Shown here in pieces: positions 46,625 through 57,815 of a stretch of DNA of 64,000 bases. Both the position numbers and the translations under genes were made by a program. The notes beneath the pieces were generated by a model. It did not search any database. It had not been told where the DNA came from and worked only from the letters and a program-made list of their open reading frames with translations. Source of the stretch: Pomphorhynchus laevis (Eukaryota > Acanthocephala > Palaeacanthocephala > Echinorhynchida > Pomphorhynchidae); NCBI GenBank assembly GCA_012934845.2, contig WNNJ02000271.1, positions 37,501-101,500 on the forward strand, given 5' to 3'. How positions within the stretch are numbered: the stretch's first letter is position 1; each line of letters opens with the position of its first letter.

Positions 46625-46807
46625 AATAATTATTGGAGCTGGATCAAAGGAAATAAGAAATTATTTTTGATATTTCGCTATACTGTTAGCATCTTCAGAA
46701 AATTACTTTTTTTCTTAAGATGCTAACAGAGGTTAACAGATGCTAATAGTAGTTAGCGAAATATCAAAAATAATTTCTTCTTTCCTTTGATCCAGCTTCA
46801 ATAATTT
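46625..46807. repeat. Fold-back (long palindrome) element, arms about 75 bp
   Basis: GGAGCTGGATCAAAGGAAA near 46634 is mirrored by TTTCCTTTGATCCAGCTTC near 46791. The arms continue inward through AATTATTTTTGATATTTCGC and its complement to GTTAGCATCTT / AAGATGCTAAC around a short centre. Inserted into LINE-D ORF1. No coding; a MITE or fold-back element is likely. Confidence 0.9.
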
Positions 46808-47041
46808 TAAATATTAATTTCTATTAAGGTTTTGTAGTCTATCACTTTTCTTTTGGTAGGGATATGCACTACCCGAGAAAAGTACTTTCTTCAGTAGTAG
46901 GTATTACTTGATAATTATAAGTCCTTATTCAACTATTAGTAACTTGATAATTCATATTACCATCGTTGCTCTTAATGGATTCTTCAGTATTCGGCCATTT
47001 TTGAGTTTTAATTACATTATCTTTATCTTATCAGATGACGG

Positions 47042-47125
47042 AATATTTGTCCAAGGAATAATTTTTGTCCACAGTATTTGTCCAAGGAATAATTTTTGTC
47101 CACAGTATTTGTCCAAGGAATAATT
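47042..47125. repeat. 31-bp tandem repeat, 2.5 copies
   Basis: GTCCAAGGAATAATTTTTGT begins at 47049, 47080 and (partly) 47111, period 31 bp. Confidence 0.95.
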
Positions 47126-47480
47126 GCAGAATTATCAAAATTCATGTAGGTTGACTCAGATTGTGTCAAACCATCATAAGTCAAAATCAATGTTTTTGGA
47201 AGCACTCATAGGGTCTAATTTGCTGATCACCCAAGATGATTTTCCTGTATAGAGATTCGTACATCGTTGATTTATCAATATTTCGTGTAGTCGGATCCGA
47301 GTATGCTCTGTCAACTTTTTGTAAAGTGTGGCACAGCAAAAAACCACAAAAATTGTCGAGCCGAAATGGTCCGTACATCAGCCTATGTGTAACTAACAGT
47401 TGCCCAAACATTGCAGTCTATTCCATCACAACCCATTTGTCGTGTAATAAAATCAATGGTATTTGCTTAATTTCAAGATA

Positions 47481-48589
47481 AACGTATTTGAATAGCGTAA
47501 TTGATTGATTTAAAGTTAAATTTGGAACATCAGCGACATCAATGCTTTTAAAAGTCGATCACAATTTTTTACATTGTATAAATATTTATGATGTAATCAG
47601 TTTATTATAATCAGAACTTATAACTCTGGCTAAATTGCACCTTATACTGGAACACAGTGTATAATGGAACACAGTTTAAATCAGAGTTTCATTCTTCCGT
47701 GAGTGTTGCGAGCGGAACTGATAGGAATAATCTTGAACTCAGGAATTATCTTGCACTGGCATGAATAATTTTGAACTGACAGGAATAATCTTGAACTGAC
47801 AAATAATCTGGAACTGACAGAAATAATTTGGAGCGTATAATTTGATCTCTATAAGTTTTTCAAATTTTATATTTTTATCACTCAGATTTTTTCAGATTTT
47901 TTTATAACTGAAGGAAATCTGGGCAAAAATATAGACATTTTTATAAATGATGCGTCTATTAAGTAGGAATCAAGGAAACACAATTCAATCAGTCACCACG
48001 AAGGTATCTCTTAAGAAAGTTCAACTCAAGAAACAGAAAAGCGTTGCAATTTTGAAGATTTAGCAGAAAAATTGGATGTTTTTAAACAAAAAAAACCATA
48101 CAGGTAATCGTTTCCATCGATAGTCGGAGCATCCAAAACACAGTAAAAGGAGTTGAGTAGTGAAACCCTAGGTACCTAGAAACCTGGAAGGAAAATTAAA
48201 ATACAATGCAATGGTCTCGATCACTAATAATTAAAAAAATGAATTATGTGGTTTAAAAGCTGCAAAATTCTTACTCCTAGAGATCGATGTTCAATTGGTT
48301 TCTTTGTACAAGAACAAAAAGACACGATGACTTATGCCACATATCTTAGGAGTCTGACGTATTTTGTTCACCTCTAGTTTTAACAAACTCTTGACTTGTA
48401 ATCTCACAATACATTCATCATGGCATGCGAAAAAGATTTATAGTTCAAGTAAGGAAATTTTGTTCAATCAATATTCGCAAGATAAAGGTAAAACACATGT
48501 TTGTAAAGTTAGCGAATCGCTATTTTCTTTGAACACGTATTTATTTTAAATAGGTTTATATATATTTTTAATTAAAAAGTTTAATACGT
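47481..48589. other. No gene recognised
   Basis: AT-rich. Near 47740-47825 the word GAACTGACAGGAATAATCT recurs loosely four times. No coding signal seen. Confidence 0.55.
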
Positions 48590-49262
48590 TTTGATATATG
48601 TTTTAAAATACGTTTTGATATGCGTTTTGATATATGTTTTGATATACGTTTTGATATATGTCTTGATATACGTTTTTATATACGTTTTTATATACGTTTT
48701 TATATACGTTTTTATATACGTTTTGATATAAGCTTTAATATACGTTTTTATATACGCTTTGATATAGCTTTGGTATACGTTTTGATATGGATTTGATATA
48801 CGTTTGGAAATATGTTTTGATATACGTTTTGATATACGTTTTAATATATGCCTTGATATACGTTTTAATATACGTTTTGATATTCGTTTCGATATACGTT
48901 TTGATATACGTTTTAATATACGCTTTGATATACGCTTTGATATACGTTTTGGTATACGTTTTGATATGGATTTGATATACGTTCGGAAATATGTTTTGAT
49001 ATATGTTTTGATATACGTTTTGATATATGTTTTGATATACGTTTTGATATACGTTTTGATATATGTCTTGATTTACGCTTTGATATACGCTTTGATATAC
49101 ATTTTGATATACGCTTTGATATACATTTTGATATACGCTTTGATATACATTTTGATATACGCTTTGATATACGTTTTGATATGCGTTTTGATATACGTTT
49201 CGAAATACGTTTTGATATACGTTTTGATATACGTTTTGATATACGTTTTGATATACTTTTTT
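48590..49262. repeat. 12-bp minisatellite (GTTTTGATATAC)n
   Basis: About 55 units of GTTTTGATATAC with variants (GCTTTGATATAC, GTTTTTATATAC, ATTTTGATATAC). Because 12 is a multiple of three, stretches stay open in three frames and spell periodic FDIR or IYVL peptides; these are not genes. A larger block with GGATTTGATATACGTT near 48788 and 48967 suggests a 179-bp internal duplication. Confidence 0.97.
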
Positions 49263-49572
49263 AATTAGTATGTTACCATTAGTTGTGGAAAAAGCCCGTT
49301 AATAGGCGGGATCACAAACAATTAAATTAATTACATACATGTATCAACAAAGCATTAATCCGAAATAGATCGTTAATGGCCATAGAATGAATTCTGTCCA
49401 GTCACTTCTTAAACTGGTTTACAATAGATGAGTAGACTATTGACGGCATAAGTTTGTACCAAAGTCCAACAACACGGTTAGACAAGCGGCATGTCTGGGT
49501 GTGCTGGATTCGAGGGGTTTGTATCATCAGAGGGTGACCGTTTAAGTAAGGAAACTCTCGTAGGCGTAGCAG
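49263..49572 (-). mobile_element. CR1-like LINE 3' fragment inserted in the minisatellite
   Basis: Minus-strand reading gives LLRLREFPYLNG, QTCRLSNRVVGLWYKLM and IVNQFKK, the C terminus of a LINE-C/D type ORF2, followed by a 3' UTR. The flanks TTTGATATACTTTTTT occur on both sides (49246 and 49573), compatible with a target duplication, but the target is itself repetitive. Confidence 0.78.
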
Positions 49573-49632
49573 GTTATTTGATATACTTTTTTATATAAGT
49601 TTTAATATACGTTTTGATATACGTATTCTTTA
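49573..49632. repeat. Right remainder of the 12-bp minisatellite
   Basis: TTTAATATACGTTTTGATAT-type units continue after the inserted LINE fragment and stop at about 49632. Confidence 0.9.
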
Positions 49633-49644
49633 AAAAAAGGATGT

Positions 49645-50085
49645 ATTTATACGTGGCAAATGCGTGTCTGCGCACGCTTACCTGACCACAAAAAATCTAA
49701 GTCATGTGTCGATAGGGTGGGAACCCCGGAGCTATTTAAATGTGATAAAAGAGCGGGCGCGGCGGACGTCGATTGGGAGCTAATTCCAGGCGAGTGAGGC
49801 GGCGACGAGGAAGGATCGGATACCGTATTTGTTGTAGTAATTGGGAACGTGGAGTAAGGAGTAATGACAGGAACGCTACGATAGAGATAGGTTGGACGAG
49901 TGTCGTCTAAGAAAGAGAGGTTGATGATCGATAGGGGGTGACAGTTATGAGACGAAAAGTGACAAGAAGACGAAGTTGAATGCTGATGTGGGTGATGGGC
50001 CAGGCGAGTTGTGCAAGATGTGTGGATGTGTGGTTGAAGCGACGGAGAAGTAGGAGCACTCCAACAGCGAAGTTGAATTGCCGTT
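49645..50085 (-). mobile_element. LINE-A 3' fragment
   Basis: Begins with the terminal stem-loop (GTGGCAAATGCGTG, GCGCACGCTTACCTGACC) and follows the 25340-25740 sequence (GGCGGACGTCGATTGGGAGC, GACGAGGAAGGATCGGATAC). 5'-truncated at about 50085. Confidence 0.88.
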
Positions 50086-50179
50086 TAATATAATAGAATC
50101 GGCATTAAAACTCAATTGTTTACGAATACGCTACTTAATTAGAGAATATGATATTGTTCCTTTACCGACTTTAATGTAA

Positions 50180-50225
50180 GTGTTTATCCTAAGTGTTTAC
50201 TTTAATAAACACTTAGGATAAACAC
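50180..50225. repeat. Perfect 20-bp palindrome, 6-nt loop
   Basis: The 20-bp arm at 50180-50199 (GTGTTTATCC... to ...GTGTTTA) has its exact complement at 50206-50225. It abuts the truncated end of a Penelope-like fragment. Confidence 0.95.
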
Positions 50226-50560
50226 ATTATCGAATCCTTATGTCATCTCTACGATATAAATTAATAGTAGTTTTAGTTAATGTTAATTTAATGTTCATAT
50301 CTAGATATACACCTTCTTTATCATTAATATTGGTTTTGTTAAGAATAAGGCTTTCTGGATAAATTTGTTCACTAATTGAATAAAAATTATTAGAATTAAA
50401 TACACATATATCATCAATGTATCGAAACATATATTTCATATATTTATATTGTTTAGATTTAGTTTTTACACAGTTATGAACAAATTCATATTATAAAAAG
50501 CTCTAAAATTAGTCAGCTATAATTGGGCTACTATTACCTCCCATTTGTAGTAGTAGAATT
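50226..50560 (-). mobile_element. Penelope-like element fragment (RT palm and thumb)
   Basis: Minus-strand codons include MFRYIDDICVFNSNNF, IYPESLILNKTN and LDMNIKLTLTKTTINLYRRD, the same product as the large copy at 59700-62040. Truncated at both sides; a fossil. Confidence 0.88.
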
Positions 50561-51734
50561 CCTATCATGATGCGTTGTGATTAGGCTATCAGATGGCAGA
50601 CCGTAAATGGCTTAAAGATGTTTCTGTGGTATATACTAGCTGAGTAAGATTTTCTGTCTATTAAACATGACTTCATACAAATGACCAAAATGGATATATT
50701 AAAATAACATTTAATTTATGAAAATTATGAGTTATCTCATATTTTAACTTAATGCTTGTTATTAATAAAATCTTTACAATTGTTTAAATATAGGTCGTTG
50801 TATTTATTTGTTCAAATACTTAAACATTAAAAAGTGCCTGTCACTTTTTTATCAGGATAGAAAATTTATAAATTAATATAAAAGGCCTATTTATTTTGGT
50901 TAAAGCTAAGCTACAAAAATAAACTGCTAAAACTGCTAATAAACTTGTTATAGATATATTTTAATGTAAGATATTTAAAAAATCATAAAAAAAATTTAAA
51001 TTTTTTAACGTAGAAAGCATAACGCAGATCGATTATTTTGTGTGAATCTTGTATGTGAGATTTGAGTTCAAATGTCGTTAAATTAAATAAATATAATACA
51101 TTACTTAAAAATACTGTTAAATTTATAAGGTTTCTTTAAATTATGTAATTATTATATTATTAATTATTAAATTATTGAAATTTATCATTTAACATCTTCA
51201 ATTAACCCATGATTACACGTTAGCAGAATTCTAACTAAAGATATACCAATGAAATGCTAATAAATGCTAGTTCATTTAACAGTACACCAACGAATACAGA
51301 TAATATCCGTAAACTTGAACATTATGCAAAAATCCCATTTTGTTAAATAGGATTAAATCCTATTTAGTGAATTTTAACCCAATGGAGCGTGTACATGAGA
51401 ATGCAGTATTATGAAGCGTAAAACCAAGGCTCGTGATATAGTTTTTTAGATGGTGTTGAATAATAACCACCTTTTGTTGTATAACAAAACTGATATTACT
51501 ATTTACGTTAATATAATATATATAGATAAAATGAATATATATTAATATATATTATATTTCATAAGTGTCATCGTTCGCTGAAATATATAATGTTGGTTTC
51601 TTTCGTCAGCTAAAATATAAATGATCGCAACATGAAGGGTATGTGTACAAGTATCTAATGAGGCTTATCAGTACAAAAATGTAGCGTACATTTGTTGGGT
51701 AGAATTAACGAAAGAGCCATTAGTATCATCAATT
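50561..51734. other. No gene recognised
   Basis: AT-rich spacer. Nothing identified. Confidence 0.5.
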
Positions 51735-51900
51735 TCTAATAATAAGATATATTGCAAGTATACCGAGGAAATTGCTTTTTAACAAATCAGATCAAATAGC
51801 TGAGTCTACGTATTTTATATCATTTATATATTAAATAATATGAAATTATTAAATTTTTTACTAAATAAAATTTAAATAATTAAATAAATTATAAGTCAAT
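51735..51900 (+). repeat. R1-related partial copy
   Basis: AACAAATCAGATCAAATAGC, then TGAGTCTACGTATTTTATAT, corresponds to the R1 start and its upstream extension. The preceding word AAGTATACCGAGGAAATTG recurs at about 52717. Confidence 0.65.
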
Positions 51901-52095
51901 CAGATAAATTTTTAAATTGCTTAATAGCAATTTAAACTTTAACAGCTTTGGATATGCATTCTTGACGCGATCTTCAAGGTTTGTGAGATTTGCGTTTCAC
52001 GTATATTTCACTTAGCAGATTTTTCACTATGAACTTTGGATTTAAACAATTTGGGTGGATTAACAATAACAACAGCAATAATAATTTATTTAAAC

Positions 52096-52640
52096 TGGCA
52101 AATGCGTGCCAACTGCACGCTTAAACAGTCCACTAACTAAAACACACAGCAAAAGTCATAGATAAATTTCTTAAATTGTTTAAATGAGATCGGATTTGGC
52201 ATTTGAAACAAGGCATTGAGGTTGATTGGCGTATATGAATGGGCAGATGATTCCACGAGAGAGGAGAAGCCACAAGGAAGGAGCGGAAGCCAATAGAGGA
52301 AGGATAGTTTGGGACATGTAAAGCATGGGAATTACGGGAACGCAAAGAACAGTAAACAGGACGAGAATTATCAAGATAAGGAAGGTTGAGAAATGAAGGG
52401 GTATGAAAAGTTACAAAGCGGAAAGCAATGAGAAGAAGACGAATTTGAATACGAGAATAAATTGTAGGCAAATTGAGGGAAGCAAGATGGTCAGATGTAT
52501 TATCAAAACGACGAAGACGGAGGAGAATTCGGACGGCTGCGTTGACGATGCGTTGTAGGAAAAGAAGATTGAATTTAGGGGAGTTGGAAAATAGACTAGG
52601 ACAATAATCAAGTCTTGAGAATAGGAGAGAAGAAATGAGA
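52096..52640 (-). mobile_element. LINE-B 3' fragment
   Basis: Minus copy with the terminal stem-loop (GGCAAATGCGTGCC, CTGCACGCTTA) at its left end, then the LINE-B C terminus: SLRSRNSHALHVPNYP, FLVASPLSWNHLPIHIRQST and FKCQIRSHLNNL. It is the best preserved LINE-B C terminus in the window. 5'-truncated near 52640. Confidence 0.9.
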
Positions 52641-54379
52641 GATAATAATAAGATAATATAAGATATATAGATTATATATCTATATATAATATAGATTCTA
52701 GTAATAAGATATATTGAAAGTATACCGAGGAAATTGTTTTTTTTTACAAATTCCGGAAAATGTGTACGACCGAGTTTGTCCTGTTGATCGATAGTAGCAA
52801 ATGTTGCTAATGTAAAGATAATATTTAATTATATTAAATATTGAATATTAAATATTTCATTACTTATATTCATTACGTTTTTGCAATATTTTATATCAAA
52901 TATAAATTTGATAGAATTTAATATAATAATTATATTGAACATTATATTATAAATAATTATAATTTAATTATACTTATAATATAACCAATAATATTGGTTA
53001 TAATAATATTGGTTATATTTGTTATAATATAATATTGATTTTTATATATTAAAACCAATTATTAACTCCAATTATTCTATTGATCTAATGACACAATTTT
53101 TCTAGGTAGGGAAATAAGATTTTTTATCATTTTTTATTAAAAATGATAAAACATGTTCGATATTTTTAAGCTTTTTCTAAAAATTTAAGTCAGCAGATTT
53201 TCAGATTTGACGCTTGTTTAAGTTTTAATTATTACAGAATATTAAAAATGAGATATTATTTTCCAAACGCAAAAATTCTAGAGTTTCGATCTTAAGTTTA
53301 TATTCAAAGGGTAAAACGTCACATCGTAATTTTTCACTCTGTATTACGTAATTAAAATTCTTTCAGATATATATATGTATCTATAAATATATATACTAAA
53401 TATCATATGAATATATTTGCAGTTATTGCTTTCTAAAAAATCCATTAAGAAAAGATTTATAGCTCTCGATAAACAATTGATATAAATGTAACATTTAATT
53501 TTTTTACATTTAGATGTAACATTTACATGAGTGAGTCAATTGCATTAGTGAAATTTAGAAAAAATTAAAGTTTAACCTCAGAGTAATAAACTTTTTTCGG
53601 TGCTGATTTCTAGATAAGAACCAATTAAAAAGTCAGATCAGAGCTGACTTTTAATTGCGTGATAAAGTGGATATTTTATACTTTGGAACAATTATCAACT
53701 ATTTCATGATTTGAATAATTAAAAAATACGGTGTCTGAGTATTAAAGTTTAGAAATTGAAATATCTTACAATTTAAACTAAGATTAGTACATATGAAGGC
53801 AATTTCAATTGCTTTTATAAAAATAATTCCGAGTTTCAATTTTATTAGCATCTACTTCAGACAAAATAAAATTACATATTTTGCTTGAAATAGTGACTTA
53901 TTTAATATAACTGTACACGAAACATAAGTCCTTAACAATACATGTCGCATACGTAAAATCTTTTGACATCACAAAAGTCAAAAGAATGAAAAATCTTGAA
54001 TGACAAATCCACAAAAATGACACAAAAATGGATCGATTGAAATAATTTTTATTTCGCTGTATTAGACTAACGTACAATTTCTTGGTTTTTATAAATGATC
54101 ATTTTTTAATTTGAAATTTTCGATCAATCAAAATATTAATTTATTTTTATAATTCGCTAGCTGCTGCTAGCATCATCAGATACAAAACGTACATTTTGTG
54201 AATCCACAAATTATCATTTCAAAATTGTATTGAAAAATTTAACGATGACGGAGCGTTCGAAAGATTCTGAAAAAACGATTTTTCCTGATAATGAAGCAAA
54301 GCAAGCAAGTAAAGATTTAACTCAAAACGAGAGTGATACCAATCCGCGTGAATTTTTGTTAGTTGTGAATTTTTTTCGG
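52641..54379. other. No gene recognised
   Basis: Very AT-rich (TA runs at 52650-52690 and 52850-53060). A small palindrome-like GCTAGCTGCTGCTAGC lies near 54158. Confidence 0.55.
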
Positions 54380-56500
54380 TGCTGATTTTCGTTGTTCTTC
54401 CGCGTCTGACTAAAATGACTAATAAAGATTTAACTGTGCTTGGAAATATTTTGAAGGGGGAACTTCCACTATTGCCTGTAGATATAGTAATTATAAAGCT
54501 GCTAGTTCCCCTTGAAAGGAATAACCTGTTTAATATCTTGAGAGAATTTGCAAATCGATACAAAAAAGAATTGTAATTTATACAATAAAATATTACGAGG
54601 CGGAAATAGAAATTTTTTCACGATACCTGATTAGACTAATTCCTATATAGAATATTTCAAAGGTAAACACCTGGATTTAGCTTCAATCTCATCTAGAACT
54701 ATTCTCGCATCATTGAAAATTAATAACATACCGGTCTTTATATCGGATTAAGATATGGCTAATCTAGAAAACGAATACAAAATATCAAACTTAGCTTCAT
54801 TAAAAGTAATAATGGCTTATCCATCTCGGTGGCGTTTTGCAACGCCCCGGTAGATGTAGCTCAGTGCCAAATGATTTCTCCCTGTAACTCCTTTATGGGG
54901 TACAACCTCAAATTCATTATTATGGAGACTGACGCATTAACGTACTCCAACTGCAACAATTGCCACCAGTGGGCGCATTGGTCCGGGGGATGCTCCTTGA
55001 TCCATAAATGCGGGGTATGCGGCTCATCTACTACCCATCCGAATAAATGTGAGAGTAAACCTTGCTGATATAACTGCGTGAATGAGCACCCCGCATGGTC
55101 GAAGAAATGTTCATTCTTCAAGAACTACCAAAAGCGTCATAGGTACGCAAAGCCTAAACCTGATAGTTTTGCGACAGCTGTCTCCACTGTTAAAAAAGAA
55201 GACATAAGTTCTGATGTTAAAATACTAAAGTTCTTAGAAGATAAACATTAAGAATCTAGGGTTCGCTTGGAGAACCTGGTTAAGAATCTTTTCGATCAAT
55301 TAGTGGAGTCCTTCAGTCTCTTCCAGTCGAGAAGCCGAGCATTAAAAGGACTCCACCCAAGTCCAAGAAACGGAACGATCCAATGCAGCATATTGCACTT
55401 AAGAAATTAGATTGGAAGGACCTGCTTTGGGCAGTTGCTATTGAGGGAAGTGGAGATAACGCCCGTGAACAAGCGACTTCACCTGTGGGGCAGGAAGTGG
55501 GAACCAGGACATTACTCGATTTATTCCAACGCATATAATCACCCACTGTACTCCGTACATAATACCTCTACACTCATCTTCCTCTCAAAGTATTCTAACC
55601 TTAGTTAAATGCTCCTTAAGGTTATCCCTCTTATTAAATAACTATTGTCCAGACCTTTCTTGTTTAGTTATATCACTCGTTAATAACGGTAAACGCATAA
55701 GCATAGCTAATGTTTACATCCGGCCGGGGGAGATTCACAAGAACCGTGACCTGGATTATAGTTAGCAAATATGACAATTACTCGGTTAATTCAACGACAG
55801 ATCTGGTCGTTGGATTAATGCAGCAATACGCAGAGCCAGGAACGACTATCTTATACATAAACCACCTACCCCACCTTTCATTGCTCTGCAACAAATTCAC
55901 TCCTCGACATATATCTGCTACATAAAATGTGGTTGTTAAAACACATCTGCACTGAGCAGTCGCGCCAACAGCTGACCACTTTTTATGACCTAGTACGCTA
56001 GCGGTTAGAGGAAGATACGTTGCTTAGAAGGAGGTTTCACTTTGATCATATTCGAGTGGCCTTTTTTAAGCAGATATCCAACTTTACCCAGGATTGGGAA
56101 TGAGAGCTCGACCGAATTTAATTCCTACCTTTCTTTGCAAGCTACCGGTATACTTTAGACTACCTATACAGGTCGCATTTACAGTCCCACTTCAACAAAA
56201 CTCAAGGTCATTACAAAAATACTAGACATTCTCAATCTTTCAACATACTTCAGGCAGGTTCTCTCGAATGAATATTGGAGTAATAGATATAGTCTCCAGC
56301 TGAGTAGGCACAGGACGATTATTGCTCATCTTAGTCCTTCTTAGGCTTTCCTCTGGAAGATATTCAAGAATAGGTTTGTCTGCTGGGGAGAAGGCATCGA
56401 GCTGGATTATTAGCGTAGGCCTTGATAGAGTTTCGGAGGAGTCACTTACCCTACATAATTATGGAGCCATGCTTTATCCCTAGCCATTCCCGACTTGCGG
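54380..56500 (+). mobile_element. Strongly decayed jockey/I-type LINE relic (LINE-F)
   Basis: The clearest part is a zinc-knuckle block at 54955-55105: NCNNCHQWAHWSGGC, then CGVCGSSTTHPNKC and a CYNCVNEHPAWSKKC-like third knuckle, as in ORF1 of jockey/I elements. Upstream codons IPVFISD and MAYPSRWRFATP fit the region before the knuckles. Downstream, LSCLVISLVNNGKRISIANV and YIRPG (about 55655-55730) resembles the start of an AP-endonuclease. The remainder to 56500 is too damaged to assign. Stops and frame shifts are frequent throughout. Confidence 0.62.
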
Positions 56501-56596
56501 GACTTCAGGAGCAGGGACTTATCTGTTACGGATATCCTCAACTCCTTGGACCCACTTCCGGGCACCTCCAAATCCGTAGCTCCACTCTCTTTTCGA

Positions 56597-56872
56597 GTTT
56601 GTCAGCTTTTGATCACCACTTAATGTATTATATTTTATATTATATGGTATGTATGAATGCTCATGCAAAAATATGTTTCTTGTAATTTTAAATATGTCAT
56701 CTTTACGATATAAATTAATAGTATTTTTAGTTAATGTTAATTTAATGTTCATATCTAGATATACAGCTTCTTTATCATCAATATTGGTTTTGTTAAGAAT
56801 AAGGCTTTCTGGATAAATTTGTTCGCTTATTAAATAAAAATTATTAGAATTAAATACACATAAGTTTTCACA
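56597..56872 (-). mobile_element. Penelope-like element fragment
   Basis: Minus codons LCVFNSNNFYLISEQIYP, DMNIKLTLTKNTINLYRKDD and FLHEHSYIPYNIKYNTL match the large copy. Starts just after the palm motif and ends soon after; a fossil. Confidence 0.87.
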
Positions 56873-57100
56873 AGTTTTCACAGTAAAATAATTTAAAAAT
56901 TACATTACAAATGTCTACATCATTAAATATGCATTAAATATTCATTGTAAAGTATTCCATGTGATGTTAAAATATCTTTTAAGGTTCGAAGATAAAATCG
57001 ATTTTATTGAAAATGTTCAAAAAAGACTTTATTTCAAATCATTTTGGAAACGTTAATGCCCGATTTCACAAAACGAATCATTGCGCATATGTTTCGATAG

Positions 57101-57815
57101 CAAAAATATTGAGAAATATAAAAAATATAAGAAATATTAAGAAACCGATAAGCAAAAATACAAAAAATGAGCATTTTGTTTCGATAGTCGTTTAGTTACT
57201 CAGGGTGTCAACGATTTAGGGTCATTGGATTTAAGTTAATTATAGTATTTATAAATCAATTTCAGAGTATATAACAAATCACATCAGATCGAAACACTAA
57301 TTTTTGATTTAAGCAAAAATATTGAGAAATATAAAAATATAAAAAATATTAAGAAACCGATAAGCAAAAACACCAAAAATGAGCATTTTGTTTCGATAGT
57401 CGTTTAGTTACTCAGGGTGTCAACGATTTAGGGTCATTGGATTTAAGTTAATTATAGTATTTATAAAACAATTTCAGAGTATATAACAAATCACATCAGA
57501 TCGAAACACTAATTTTTGATTTAAGCAAAAATATTGAGAAATATAAAAATATAAAAAAATATTAAGAAACCGATAAGCAAAAACACCAAAAATGAGCATT
57601 TTGTTTCGATAGTCGTTTAGTTACTCAGGGTGTCAACGATTTAGGGTCATTGGATTTAAGTTAATTATAGTATTTATAAAACAATTTCAGAGTATATAAC
57701 AAATCACATCAGATCGAAACACTAATTTTTGATTTAAGCAAAAATATTGAGAAATATAAAAATATAAAAAATATTAAGAAACCGATAAGCAAAAACACCA
57801 AAAATGAGCAATCAT
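57101..57815. repeat. 213-bp tandem repeat, 3.3 copies
   Basis: CAAAAATATTGAGAAATATA starts at 57101, 57314, 57526 and 57739 (spacing 213, 212, 213). Each unit contains CAGGGTGTCAACGATTTAGG and ATCACATCAGATCGAAACAC. The last unit stops at AATGAGCA, near 57812. Copies are nearly identical, so the array is young. Confidence 0.96.

Larger units (their letters stand above)
44196..47480 (-). mobile_element. LINE-D, 5' half (ORF1, endonuclease, start of RT)
   Basis: Minus strand, continuing at 39667 beyond the LINE-B insertion. From 47480 down: PHD-like finger of ORF1, inserted fold-back element (46625-46807), RRM-like part of ORF1, endonuclease, then RT start (GPDDISCLAPFLAKLLAHVL near 44640, LTCSKYRL at 44200-44220). 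A 305-310 bp segment of the RT start is tandemly duplicated. Together the two halves span nearly a whole element. Confidence 0.85.
46210..47480 (-). pseudogene. LINE-D ORF1 remnant: PHD-like finger and RRM-like domain
   Basis: At 47380-47460 the minus strand reads QMGCDGIDCNVW, matching the GCDSTNCNVW finger of LINE-B ORF1, and continues with ARQFLWFF. Beyond the fold-back insertion, 46280-46600 gives ILSGIPKSAVENFQERL, YVRKVFRLGNKL, LLKVVMSFLDHA and LLKRGY, the RRM-like region also seen in LINE-C. Many interruptions. Confidence 0.75.

Noticed and set aside
48787-49268. Periodic FDIR / IYVL peptide of up to 154 codons
   Set aside because: Purely the translation of a 12-bp tandem repeat, open in several frames.
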